DNA from: Ulva prolifera
Taxonomy: Eukaryota > Chlorophyta > Ulvophyceae > Ulvales > Ulvaceae
Assembly: GCA_023078555.1 (NCBI GenBank)
Contig: CM041201.1
Span: 4,347,713 to 4,411,712, forward strand
Length of the DNA stretch: 64,000 nucleotides
Reading direction: 5' to 3'
A model generated the notes under the pieces. That model had not been told where the DNA came from. It worked only from the letters and a program-made list of their open reading frames with translations, and searched no databases. Position numbers and translations under genes: made by a program. Of this stretch, positions 1 to 10,926 are shown piece after piece (position 1 is the stretch's first letter; each line of letters starts with the position of its first letter).

Positions 1-3000
1 TGTCACATGAATCCCATCTCCTTCGTAGCAATACAGCCCTAGCCCGTGCACTCCTGCACAACGACCCAGCTTCGGACTACTGATGCTATGAATGGGCTAT
101 GCACATGAAAAGTACATGCAGACAGTTTTTATGGACAGCAGCCTCCACTGTGGCAAAGTCAGAACTGAACTTGTCCAGCATCATTTACACACAATCGAAG
201 ATCAGCAATGACGATGCAAGAATACAAAACCTTTGGAAAAATCATTACCTGATTCCTTGGCGTGATAGAAGCTTGTGAACTGAACGATTCGATCTGTTCC
301 AGCCGACAGATTGAAAGTTAGTGGGTGGTCCAGGGCAATGCCAGCATCTGCAGTGTGCAAGCTGGCTGCCCAGGATAGTCTGGCCGAGTCATCAAGCAAA
401 TTTGTGATGGTCGTATTGAACTCGTTATCTGCACACGCACAGCTGGGGTCCCAGCACACGGAGTCCCTCAACATCCCTGGCTGATGAATGGGTACAGCCG
501 CATCACTGCCACACACAGCAGCACACCTTGAGGTTTGTACAGGATCCAGAGCCCTCCTGGGTCTCCGATGTGTACCGGGTCGTGCGTCTGGCTCCTGACC
601 CGGATGTCTGCGCGGGCACCTTCGCTGATCACAAGTGGTTGTGTCAGTACTGCACCATCTGACGCCAGCCTGCCGATCAAGAGTTTGACCTCTTCATTCC
701 CCCTTACACGCCTGAAGCAACACACACATTGTCCGGCAAGAGGCCATTTGAGCGCAGCATGCACTGCATATTGTGCTGGTCAGCTGCAGTGCACATGGTG
801 AGCAAGGCAGCCAACGGCCAGTGCAGGCTTGGGCGCTGCGCCATGCGCAATGTCGAGACTGCGCACGTGAGGGTGACCTGGACATGGTACAGCCTGCCAT
901 GCATTAGGTTCGGAAGAATTGTGTTTTTGCCACGGCTGAGGGTGGGCGGTCCACTGCCAGAGGCGTCACTGACCTGGAACAGGCAGTGGCCAATGTGCAC
1001 TGTCGCCTGCCCTGCAGCATGGACGATCTGCAAGCTCGTGGTTCCGTTGGGAAGGGCCATGTATCCATGAAGCTGCATCGCATATTCGGTGGCCAACGAG
1101 ATGTTTGGGTACAGATCTTGAAGCGCGAAAGTAAGATTAAATCCAGGCTCCATCCTGTTGGTGACCAGTGGCTTCGATGCCCCGATGGACTCCCCGGACC
1201 TCCAAAAGTCCAAGCGGAGCCCTGCAAAGGGGAGCTCTCGGACACATATCAAGGTCTGGCAGTTGCGCGATGGCAGGTGCCATGACAGCTGCAAGCCCAG
1301 GGGTCCACTGGATTGGAGCTGTGTATCAGGCCTTCTGAGAGCACTGCTCAGGGGCACATCGCAGAGGTGCGCTTCCGGCACCAGAGAGAAGCGCGCCTGC
1401 TATAGATCCAGTCAGCAATTTGCCGGAGCTAGCATACTCCATATGCGCATCTGTAAACAAGCGGTTTGGGGGTACGGATTCAAACACATCGCCGGACAAG
1501 GACCACCGTAGCCTCATGCCAAGTCTGCCCCTGCTTTGATAGTATAGGATGCGATATGGAAATGGCCCAGCTTTGCCTACTTGTACCGTGCATCGTGAAG
1601 TCTCATCAAAGCCTTCGTTCAGTTTGCTCTCAGCGAGTAGAGAACCATACAAAGACAGGTTGCACCAGCCGTCACATGACAAAGCCAGAATGTAGTCTCC
1701 TTGGCTGGGGAAGACGATAATGCCACTTAACTCGGCCACAATTGGAGCAGCAAGCCCTCCCCAGGCGGTGCCAGATTCTTCACTTAGGCCTTGGAACCCA
1801 TCCTCCAATATGTCCATAAATGTAGTCTGTGTGTCAGTCCAGTCTATCGCTGTAGTTTCCACAGGTGAGAGTGGTTTATATGCTTTCATGAGAACGCCAT
1901 AGCCGGCAGAATTGATCGAAGAAAGCTCAGCACTACCTGGACAGTGCCTAAGTGTTAGAGAGACACAAAGAGGTTGGTCAATTGCAAGCAGGTCAAATCG
2001 AATCTATGTTTATGTACAGTATATGATTATGGACTCACTTCCCAGGCCTTTCTTGTGAGACATAAATACTCGCTCATTGCCATACTCTTTGACGCTGATC
2101 TGGCGACTGAGCTGTCGCTCGTCAACAACTGCAAAGTCAAGCACTGTGGAGTTGCCATCTGGGCCATGGGTTGCACTTTCCAGCTGCATATACGTCTTTG
2201 GGTCTTTGAAGATACAGACAGCTGTCACCTCCAGCCCTGTTGCTTTGTCGACATCAACAATGTGTCCCTGCACAACAGTCGGGCCACCGATTTGCCGAAA
2301 CTGCATGTCTAAACGAAGACATGTAGCCAAGGACCCAGCTTGAGCTTAAAGTGTACAAAGGGGGTCAGGATGATAGAAACAGACCATTGCAGCAGGACCT
2401 GGTACCGCAGACGAGGAGAAGACAAGCTCTGATCCCAGGAAGAGGCCCCCATCCCCAGGACAGCTGATTCGCAGGCTTGTGTTGCCGGGTGGTAGATCCA
2501 GCACACCCTCTACCCGCACAGCAAAGTCACGTCGAAACTTGTCGTAATTGGCATCAACTTTCTCCAAAACCCCCTCTAACCCTGCATGACATCATCAGTC
2601 TAATGGCAACAGGGGTTTCTTCTGGAATCGAGCGTTCATCTTGCAATCCAAGAGGTTCCTGGACCATCGGCCTGTAGGCAGAATCTACAAATTATCTGGC
2701 AGACCTCTTGCAATGAGAGAGATTATCCATGTGCAGCACGAGCCGCACCTCCAGTTGCAGGCCCAAAGTCAATGCCTCTGGACACAGCCCTAGCAAAGTC
2801 AGGCTGTGGGGCAAGGTCGGACACGTAGAATTGGGGCGTGTTACTGCCTGCAGACCGGAAGAATTCCACCAGGATGCTCGATGTTCTAGCTGTTCCAGCA
2901 GATCGGGGCACGTAAGACCCAACATCATCAAAGCGAGGTCGATCTCCTGACTGTCCTGTGAGCGAGAAGTCAGGAGTCCTCTCTTGTCCGTCGCTTACAT

Positions 3001-6000
3001 ACTGACAAGTCAGTCCCCAGTCCAGCACTGCATTTGGCGATGTCTGCTGGCCCCAGTACACAATTCCAGAAGACGCCAACGGCCCGGACAGGGATGAAAC
3101 AGACGCCAGAGCGTCCTTCACTTCAAGGCCACGCCCATAGAGCTTATAGTCTTCACGTGCTAGGTGGGAGAGCAGCAGAGCAGCAAAGCCAGCTGCGAAC
3201 GGAGCTGCCATGGAGGTGCCAGTCCTGTGGGCAGATGGGAGTGAGTCTCTGCTATAGCCTAGAGGGTGCTTGTGGAGATCCTGTTGATTGGCGAGTAGAA
3301 TGCCATGGGCAGGAGCACATTTGCCTGTGCTGTGGTAGTGTGGAGTCAGCCATGATACAGACATGCGCACCGGCCCTCCAACCCCTTTCCAGCTCTAGCA
3401 CTTGCCTGGGCACTGATGATATTGACTCCTGGGGCACCAATGTCGACTGTGTTTGCTCCGAAATTGCTACCAGGCACCTCTGACATGGAGAACGGGTCGC
3501 CATCAGACCAGCGGGATAGGTCAGCCGCCGTGGCTGCAACAGATACCACATGCTCCATGTCAAGGTTGGTTGGGAGGTTGGGGTACCCTGACATCTCAAG
3601 GGCATCGTTGTTGACCTGCAGGTCGTAGCAGCTCTGGTCAACTTGGCACCACACCAGATTTTATATGGCACTGATGCAAGGCTCAACAGGAGCTGATGAA
3701 TACTACATTTTGAGGACAACTTGTTGTAGCTCATGGCATGTATCAAATGCCACTCGTTGTAGCCTGGCTTGCCACAGCGCCAAGTGGCCGTTCCACAGCC
3801 AAGCCACTTGCGATCAACAGCACTGTGAACAAACCTGCTCATTTCCAGCAGCTGCAAAGATGAGTATCCCCGCCTGTCCCAGCGCACGTGTGGCGTCCTC
3901 GAATGCTGCTTCACGGCTGAAGTGCTTGGCCTCTACACCAACACTGCTGTGATAAACATCATGTTGCAATAGGTCGAAAAACTCATATGATGCGTGTGCA
4001 CAATAAGGATGTTCGACTGATCAGGCACTTCATGGTGGTTTTGCGAGGCCTTCTAATGGTACCCCAAAGCCCAGCAGTGCACTTGCATACGGTGAGATTG
4101 GCTTTTGTAAAGCACACCACATGAAAGCGGGCAATGCGATTCATCACAACAATCCGAGTGGTCAGGGTGGAGAATAGTACTGTGATCGCGGCAGCCCACC
4201 ACATCTGCACTCGATCACAATAAAAGCAGAGATTGACATGCCTGGTGGATTCTGTGGGACTGACCAGTACGTATTGGAGAATGAGTTCACAATCAGATGA
4301 GCGCCCATGTCCATGGCGTACTGGTACGCTGCAAAGATGTATGAAGCAAAGAGGAGCCCTTCATCGTCCTGAACCTTCAGGCACATGACCTTGGCTCGGG
4401 GAGCGACTCCTGATACCATCGAGGCACCTGCTCAACACGAGAGACCAAGTCCATGGGCTGCAGCTGCCACCGCGAGCGATGCAATGGCTTCGAATATGCA
4501 GTACGTCAAAGCCTGATCAACACAGGTCCTGCCCCCCTGATTGCAGTGTCTTGTGCATGAGGGCAGAGTTGGCTGAAAGCATCTTGCTCAGGTTTGAATT
4601 TTGAGGGCGCGGTCATGCGCAGCTGTGGAATACTGATAGCGGAAAGTACGCTCTGCACGAACACCAATGTAGGTAGACGGCCGGGAACTCCACACATCTG
4701 CTGTACAACTTCAAAGTCCACACCAAGCTTTCAGCACCTGCCGGGAAGTGACCTAAATTCATGCCACATTGTAAGGAACATAATCACACCAGAGCCAGCC
4801 ACGATTGCAGCTACATGTGTCCCGTGGCCATCCGTGTCACTCACATCAGCAGTCTGCGCTCCAAAGTTCCATCCCATGACATCGTCCACAAACCCATTCC
4901 CATCGTCATCAATCCCGTTACCAGGAATTTCCCTGTGATTGGTCCATGCATTGCGAAGCAGGTCTGGATGACTCAGATCGCAACCTGCGTTCACAGTGGA
5001 CGGTCTTACGCAGCTACCTGCTGTGCAGTACCAGCATTCTAAATGGCGTCACCAATTTCCATATTATTTGAACATGTCGCAGCAATTATCAGGGGCCGCA
5101 GATGCAGGAACAGACAGTGTCACCTGATGTAGCTTACACCCGACAGAAAAGTGGAACAAACCTGTGTCCATGATAGCAACTATGACTCCTTCTCCCTGAG
5201 TATGATTCCACGTGCAAGCACTACCATCCAGATGCCACTGTAGACCCTGTGCCTGCATAGGGAGTCGCATGTACAGCTTCCTCCATGGCTTTGGTGTGGA
5301 AATAGACGCGGACCAATACCGCCAGTGGCATGCGGCTTTCTGGCCAGCTTTGTTCCTTGCCAGAGTATGAGCGTGCAGTGCAAGCGTAGGGCTGCACAGA
5401 GTGTAGGGGCACGGCAAAACCAATCCAAAATGACTTGCACGGTACGTCATGATCCAATTGTCAGCCATCGACTACTATATTCCAACTGGCAGCTGTGCAT
5501 AGCTGGGGTGAATTACAAAACTATAATATGTGCGACTGCAGAAACACAGTAGGCACACGATAAAGACGATTCAGACCTGTTGAAGTTTGCGGGATGCCAC
5601 ACGAGGTTGCTCTGAAACAAGAGAGGACGATTGTGCAGGTTGATACATTAGTTGCGAGTCTGTTTCGACGGTGTAGTCCTGCGCCAGGAATTTCAGGCCT
5701 ACAATATGGCAACATCTCCGCCACGTTTCTGGTGCACATGGGTCAACAGATGTGTCAGCAAAGCCATGCCAGGTGGGCGCGTCACCTGGACCAAGCTCTG
5801 CTGCTAGCCTGCGTGCTACTATGCGTAGAGTGTCCATACCATCAAACTCCAGAATCTCCAGTCCGGAAGCACCAAGTTTTGTATGGCGCATCAAGGCTGC
5901 TACAACAGGGGCAGCTAGTACAGTGATTGCTTCGTCTGATGGATCTGCCGTCTGAACCACCAGGCGAGGCGGCCATGGGTCAAAGTCATCCTGCATGGAA

Positions 6001-6240
6001 GCACCTTGTTACTGGACAATTGATCTGCTCTGGGCGGGAAGTCACCGGAAGACCGCTTGTGGCCAGCTGACCTGGTGCAGAACACAGTGCCCAGGCTGGT
6101 AAAATAGAGGACACACGCACCTCTGGTTCAGTGTCCGCCCGGCGTAAATAGAGTAGCCAGAATACTAAAACCACAATGATCATCAAAACGAAACAGCAGA
6201 TAGCTGCTGCGAAATATGATCGCTTTCGCCTCTTCTGCAT
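1..6240 (-). CDS. Membrane-anchored subtilisin-like serine protease with PA14-like C-terminal tail (partial)
   Basis: Family S8 endopeptidase, probably processing proteins in the secretory pathway or at the cell surface. The first exon (6121-6240) encodes a short basic head and one strong hydrophobic helix (FVLMIIVVLVFWLLYL), a type II signal anchor. Exon 2 is 5577-5990. The catalytic Asp lies in VAIMDTG near 5170, the His in DGHGTHVA near 4805-4835, the oxyanion-hole Asn in FAAAGNE near 3840-3870, and the Ser in GTSMAAP near 3200-3220. An Asp-rich stretch (GIDDDGNGFVDD) just before the His resembles a metal-binding loop. After the protease come several beta-rich, Cys-containing segments (about 2350-2560, 1460-1800 and 990-1150) that look like PA14-type modules, for example YAMQLHGYMALPNGTTSLQI; that assignment is from pattern only. 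There are more than ten exons. The donor at about 250 leads to sequence further left, so the C-terminus is missing. All catalytic residues are present. Confidence 0.88.
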
Positions 6241-7219
6241 AATGGACCACTTAGTGGACGGTCACTTGTGTGCACGACAGGTCAGCAGGCCCAGCGCAGG
6301 GAATGTCCTTGCGAAATTATCTACGTGCTCAATTCTCGGTGTTGCCGATCCAAGCACACCTTGCGCACTTTCTTGTCTCCATTCACAAGACTGAGACCTT
6401 GCAGCAAACGCTCCGATGCGCTCATCGCATACGTCGAGCTACGTGATTCAGCCGAAAACATAGTGGGCAATCCAGAGCAAGTGTCTCTCAACTCCAAGAG
6501 GATGTTATCCTGCACAGAGGGCTGTGGCAAGGAGATCTCGTGCCCCGTGCAGCAGATGAAGGAGCGTGGGGTGATGGTCACCAGCGCCGCGGAAGAGCAC
6601 AGGCGACGTGAACTGTTCTCATCCGGCATGTGCCAAGAACAGGCGCGATACGCACTGCGTGCACCACGTATCATGGCAGTAGCGCGGTATGCATGTAATT
6701 TGTTGATCTTAGAGCGACATGCAGGCCACCCCACTATGCATGAAAAGCCAGGCCCAGATGAACATGTTCATGTGCTCCTGCCGGGCACAGGAAACGGTTT
6801 TGTCTGCTTCGCGACACCGCAGAGCCACCCACGGTGCACAGCAGGGCTTGTTTTGTGGTCGTGTGACATGGAGAACGACATTCAGGCATGGGTCAGCTTT
6901 GACGTCACACATGCAAGCACAGTGTTGGTGTGCAGTGGTGCAGGGGTGTCGGTCCGCGCCAAATGCCGACGATTGCTTGCGTGTGTGGTGCCCCTGCTTG
7001 TGTCCTTCGGTGCTATCTGCCTCCCTGGCTTTGTCCTATTAACACATCCAAGCACAGTCTATGCCCGAGGCGGCGGCCCAGTCACCACGGGAGCACTCAG
7101 CCTGAGTCCAACTTTGGTGACCTAGTACAAATGAGGGGTGCTGCTCAGCCACATGCGCCGGCAATGGCCATGGCAGCGCGCCGTCAAGAAAGCCTGACCG
7201 CAAAGTCCAGCAAAGACAA
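6241..7219. other. Upstream region of the subtilase, no supported gene
   Basis: This stretch holds the presumed promoter of the leftward subtilase. A plus-strand frame stays open from 6268 to 7125 (285 codons), but it starts 28 bp from the subtilase ATG, shows no recognisable domain and has no codon bias towards G/C at third positions. I do not call it a gene. Confidence 0.5.
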
Positions 7220-7455
7220 GTAAAAGCAAATCTGAATTGACTGAGCTGTATCCTTAAGAGGACATCAGTAACCCCTCATGAACGGGACCACAAGCGTGAC
7301 CACCTCGCTTGGCACAGGAGTCGGTCCTGTGAGTTGCATACGGTTTTCTGAGGGGGGTTTCCAGGTGGTTTACCCCTTTGACATGTGGTCCCGTTCATTC
7401 CGAGTGGTGAACGCCCTCTAAAGGATACGGCTCAGTAAAGCCAGATTAACTTTAC
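7220..7455. mobile_element. MITE-like element, full-length copy (copy 1)
   Basis: This is a 236-bp element with terminal inverted repeats of about 35 bp. The left end starts GTAAAAGCAAATCTGAATTG and the reverse complement of the right end starts GTAAAGTTAATCTGGCTTTA; both then run into GAGC(T/C)GTATCCTT. It has no coding capacity. Related copies lie at 12975-13135 and 39081-39166, with small remnants near 35258 and 37222. That several copies share ends and subterminal sequence marks it as a non-autonomous DNA transposon family. I could not fix a target-site duplication by eye, so the superfamily is open. Confidence 0.75.
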
Positions 7456-7959
7456 ACTGGGTAGTATGTAGGGTCTGTCTCCGCCCTCTCCGATGTATCG
7501 GGTTGCAGCAGCAACCTACTGTTGCTTCTGCAGCCCGCAGCCTGGCACATGCGCCCGCTAGTACCACAAGAGCCGCAGTGGAGACAAATGTAGCTGATGA
7601 TACATTAACTGATAGTGGGGCGCTATAGTGCTGGTCGCTGGCATGGACGGCGCTGCACATTGACTGTGCTGCACATTGACTGCACCCCCTCATAAGCATA
7701 CAGCCCATAAAGTTTTGCCTCTTCGAATGGCCCCGCAGCACACACACCCCGGAGACGTGGATGCGCACATGCCAGCCACGACCGGGCTGAAAATGAGGTC
7801 ACACAGGGAAGCCGAGAGCAGGCGCTCGCCTGCTGGCTAAAAACGGGCGGGGCCACGAGTCTACGCCGGCCACCTCTGCATGCCTGGCTGCCTGTAACAG
7901 CATGCCATCAGAAAAGTGCCGCAGATCCCGGATTTAAAACCTGCTGACGTAAAACTCTG
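7456..7959. other. Non-coding interval with nothing recognised
   Basis: Between the MITE and the tentative gene ending at 7960 I see no long coding frame, RNA gene or repeat, apart from a short imperfect direct repeat (GACTGTGCTGCACATTGACTG) near 7660-7682. Confidence 0.4.
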
Positions 7960-8664
7960 TTACATGGCCGGTGCAGCAGTGCAACGGGAACGCTGACCCT
8001 CATCTGTGCACTCGAAGCATAATGGATATGAAAAAGATAAACAATGCAGGCTTCGCATGGCACCCATGACGGCAGCGGCTTCTTCCCCAGAGGCCAGTCC
8101 ATGATGCAGCCAGCAGGAATCAAAGCTTGCCCAGCAGCCACAGATTCCTGAAACGAATTGCCCTTAGAAGGACAAGTGGCTGCACATTGTATCCGGGCAA
8201 CAGACGCCCAACACAAATGGCGGCGTCAGCCTCGCCACACCCAGTCACTAAAGGACTGTCCGCAGTTATCATGGCACCAGCATTTCAGATGCCCTGCAGC
8301 TGCATAGGCATACCGCCCGAGGACTGCAGGGCAGACAGACATCCGCAAGATTGGATCTCTGCCTGGTCTGTGCTGGCGGCGGCTACATTGCCAGGGATAC
8401 TTGTGCCATGCTCAGATTAGCCTTGGGGCGCAATAGGGTGGGCTAGGGCCAGGGTATGGAAGTGAAGGAATGAGGCTTCTCACCTGTGGATGGGATATCG
8501 GGGGGGGGGGGGGGGGGGGGGGGGAAGTATGGAGGGGCTGGTGTCCGTTGCAGCATGTGGGCGTCCGGCAGGGGCGGGGGGATGGTGCATTTGGCCACCT
8601 CGGCGGCGGACAAGTACTTGACTGCGTCCATGTGGCGATTCTGGGAGCTGGAGTTGGCGTTCAT
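7960..8664 (-). CDS. Tentative two-exon hypothetical protein with polyproline tract
   Basis: Exon 1 (8484-8664) encodes MNANSSSQNRHMDAVKYLSA and continues with Pro-rich sequence. Its codons are almost all G/C at the third position, unlike the neighbourhood, which supports real coding. It then enters a run of eight prolines made by a 25-base homopolymer (8500-8524, C on the sense strand) and ends at a strong donor, CAG/GTGAGA. The acceptor TTTCAG at 8148-8150 restores an open phase for exon 2 (7960-8147), which ends in TAA; the model is about 122 residues. A second Met, at residue 12, could be the real start. No domain is recognised. Homopolymer length errors could change the frame, and exon 2 is less certain than exon 1. 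Confidence 0.42.
8500..8524. repeat. 25-bp G homopolymer
   Basis: Uninterrupted run of 25 G on the plus strand, read as polyproline codons by the minus-strand frame. Another run of exactly 25 G lies at 43041-43065, with shorter ones at 45952-45966 (15 G) and 38867-38880 (14 C). Confidence 0.95.
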
Positions 8665-8813
8665 GCGCTGGTGCGGTGTTTGTGCACTAGTGTGAATTTT
8701 GCGCCGTAGTGGCTGAGATGCCTTGTTCTACGTTTGCAGGCAGTGCTGGTGTGAAGGCACTACGAGGTGTTTCTGTGGGATGCCTGCAGTTCTACCTGCC
8801 TGTCCAGCTTTGT

Positions 8814-9619
8814 TCATTGTTCCACTAGATTTGACTGGACCAGCACATTGACGTTCGAGCGGCCTGGTGCTGTCACAGGCGGCCTGGTGCTGGCACAGAC
8901 ATCGATGCTCTCACAGTCGGCAGCGGTGGCTCTTGACATGGTACAGATATCCTGCATTGCGATTTCATTCAGGTTCATGAACGAGTCTGCTGCCTTCGGA
9001 CCGCATCGTCTTCATTGTTGTTACAGTGCTGGCACCACCAGCACCATCTTGAGTGACATATGGCCGTGGTATTTGCTCAGGCACACAACACGCAGAACAG
9101 AGCTTCCCGGTAGTCCTGCTATGCATTTTTCGTTATCACGAAACAATTAAGCGCACCGGGGGAACTGGATGCCAAAGTGGACAATGGATAAGCGTGCAAC
9201 CACGCACACCAGCAACACCAGCTACACCCGAACGCATCGCTGTTTACCACAACATAGCTGTAGGTAGGAGCTGGTTCTGGACGGCGTACGCATATCGTGT
9301 GTGGATGAGCGAGCATGGGGTATCTATGTGTGCACGGATACACAGTGGCTTGGGGGACGCGAGAATGGCTTGACACCTGAGGATCCATTGCGTAAACTGC
9401 ACAGCAAAGCCATACGGCGATCAACGATGACGGAATGAAGAGACTCACTGTCACAATGGCAAACAATGTCAATTGGGCACGGCGATCGGCGACAGGTCTG
9501 AGGAACAAGGGCTGCGGACCGTGGTTTATCCAGCTTTCCGTGACGGGACGCGTTTCCGGCCCGGAGCCGAGAACATGTACTTGCGATACAAATTCGCTTG
9601 GTAGCACCCGAAAGCTCAT
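8814..9619 (-). CDS. Tentative small single-pass membrane protein
   Basis: Exon 1 (9377-9619) is 81 codons starting MSFRVLPSEF. It contains a soluble segment (ESWINHGPQPLFLRPVADRR) followed by one hydrophobic helix (LFAIVTVSLFIPSSLIAVWL) and ends MDPQ at a donor CAG/GTGTCA. The best in-phase continuation is 8814-8951 after acceptor AATGCAG: 46 codons including the stop, ending NVLVQSNLVEQ. The layout of a short head, one helix and a small tail is common among organelle or ER membrane-complex accessory subunits, but I do not recognise the family. Exon 1 is the stronger part. A 20-bp tandem duplication at 8859-8898 lies inside the proposed second exon. Confidence 0.38.
8859..8898. repeat. 20-bp tandem duplication (2 copies)
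   Basis: GCGGCCTGGTGCTG(T/G)CACAG occurs twice head to tail with one mismatch. The unit is not a multiple of three, so it would have shifted frame on arising if this region is coding. Confidence 0.85.
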
Positions 9620-10926
9620 CTGGGAAGAGTAGCCAGTACAGCGACTGGCACAGATCACAAGTGCTGGCACTTTCGATCACATAAATACCATGACCATCGC
9701 AGACCAGCCATCATCATTCGATAACTACTACCTAGCAATTCGTGCTGCTCTCGATATCTCCAGCGAGGCCACGTTCCTAGCAACATTTTTTCCTTTCATT
9801 TCTCCTGCACGCTCCTGCCTACCTCATGACACTGCGGTGCGCTTACCACCCCTATGCAACCGTGCCGACCGACATTGAGTGAGTGTTCTCGATGTAGCAC
9901 AGCGCGCACGTTCTGATACGCGGTATACAGGACCACTCACACGTGAGCGATGCACGCATGCGCAGCTGCTTGCCCGTGGCGAGAAGTGATCCCGACGTGC
10001 CGGGATCTTGACATTATTGCGAGATGGTGGTTTCCAGTGTAGCACTGCATGACGGTGACCTTGCAAGGTGCTACGCAGCATTGCACTGTAGCATATCTCC
10101 GACTCCTGGTCGGGCAGGGCACAGCATGTGCCCTACAGAATCTTTGGCCTGCGTATTATATTCATATACGTATACATCCGGTACAACTCTTTAGGGAAGT
10201 TGCACAACACGACGTCAGCCAGGGCGTCCGTATTTCAAAATGCCACGTACACACAGCTGCATATCTGGAGGCCGCCGCCCCCTGCAGTAGGGCGGCACAG
10301 TCTGGCCGGGCGGTGTCATGTTGGGCCGCCTCCGGCCCGACTGCTGTTGATGTTGTTGCGCGCGTATTTGCGTATGTGAGTCTGAGCGCATGGATGAGTG
10401 TATTACATGGACAAAGACGGATCCGAGAGGTGTGTAGCTCCACAGGATCTGCGCGCACGACACGAAGTGGACCAGGAAGACCACCCCTCAACAAGTCACC
10501 GCCGTCACTCCACACAGAACACCTCTTGACACCGCTATTCACCAACACCAACCGCACACACCACCACTAACGCACTCGCACACTAAACCCTGTGCAGGCA
10601 CACACAGGTGGGTAATATATGTCACTGTGGGTATTTTTTGGGGTCTCTGTCGAGTGCACTGCCCCGTGGGATTGGGTGCGCGCGGTTTTGCTTTGGATAT
10701 GCGCGAGCATGTACTTTTGCACGGTTTTGTTTGCATGGCTGTGCTGCCAGGCGATTGCTTCTGCGCGATTTGCTTGCTGCGGCTTGGCCGTGCGGTGTTG
10801 TTGCTCTTGCTCTTACATCGCACGCTACCTCTCGCCTCGAAGTTGTTCTTGCAGTACACAGCTGCACAGTGCAGCCCGTGTGCATTGGCCGAGAAGTTGT
10901 GGCTCACTCGAAAGGCGGTGGTGCAG
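9620..10926. other. Intergenic region, nothing firm
   Basis: This holds the upstream region of the leftward small membrane protein and the 5' part of the rightward Ala-alternating gene. A plus-strand frame from 9690 (62 codons) and several overlapping frames at 10049-10570 have no recognisable content. The missing first exon of the Ala-alternating gene, expected to carry the signal peptide, should lie at about 10600-10920, where hydrophobic stretches such as RAVLLLLLLHRTLPLA are encoded, but I could not fix the start or splice. Confidence 0.4.

Noticed and set aside
6268-7125. 285-codon plus-strand open frame with a hydrophobic stretch near its end
   Set aside because: It starts 28 bp from the subtilase start on the other strand, has no domain or codon bias, and could be a chance frame.
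10049-10570. 173-codon plus frame upstream of the Ala-alternating gene
   Set aside because: No signal peptide, no domain, and opposing frames of similar length on the other strand.
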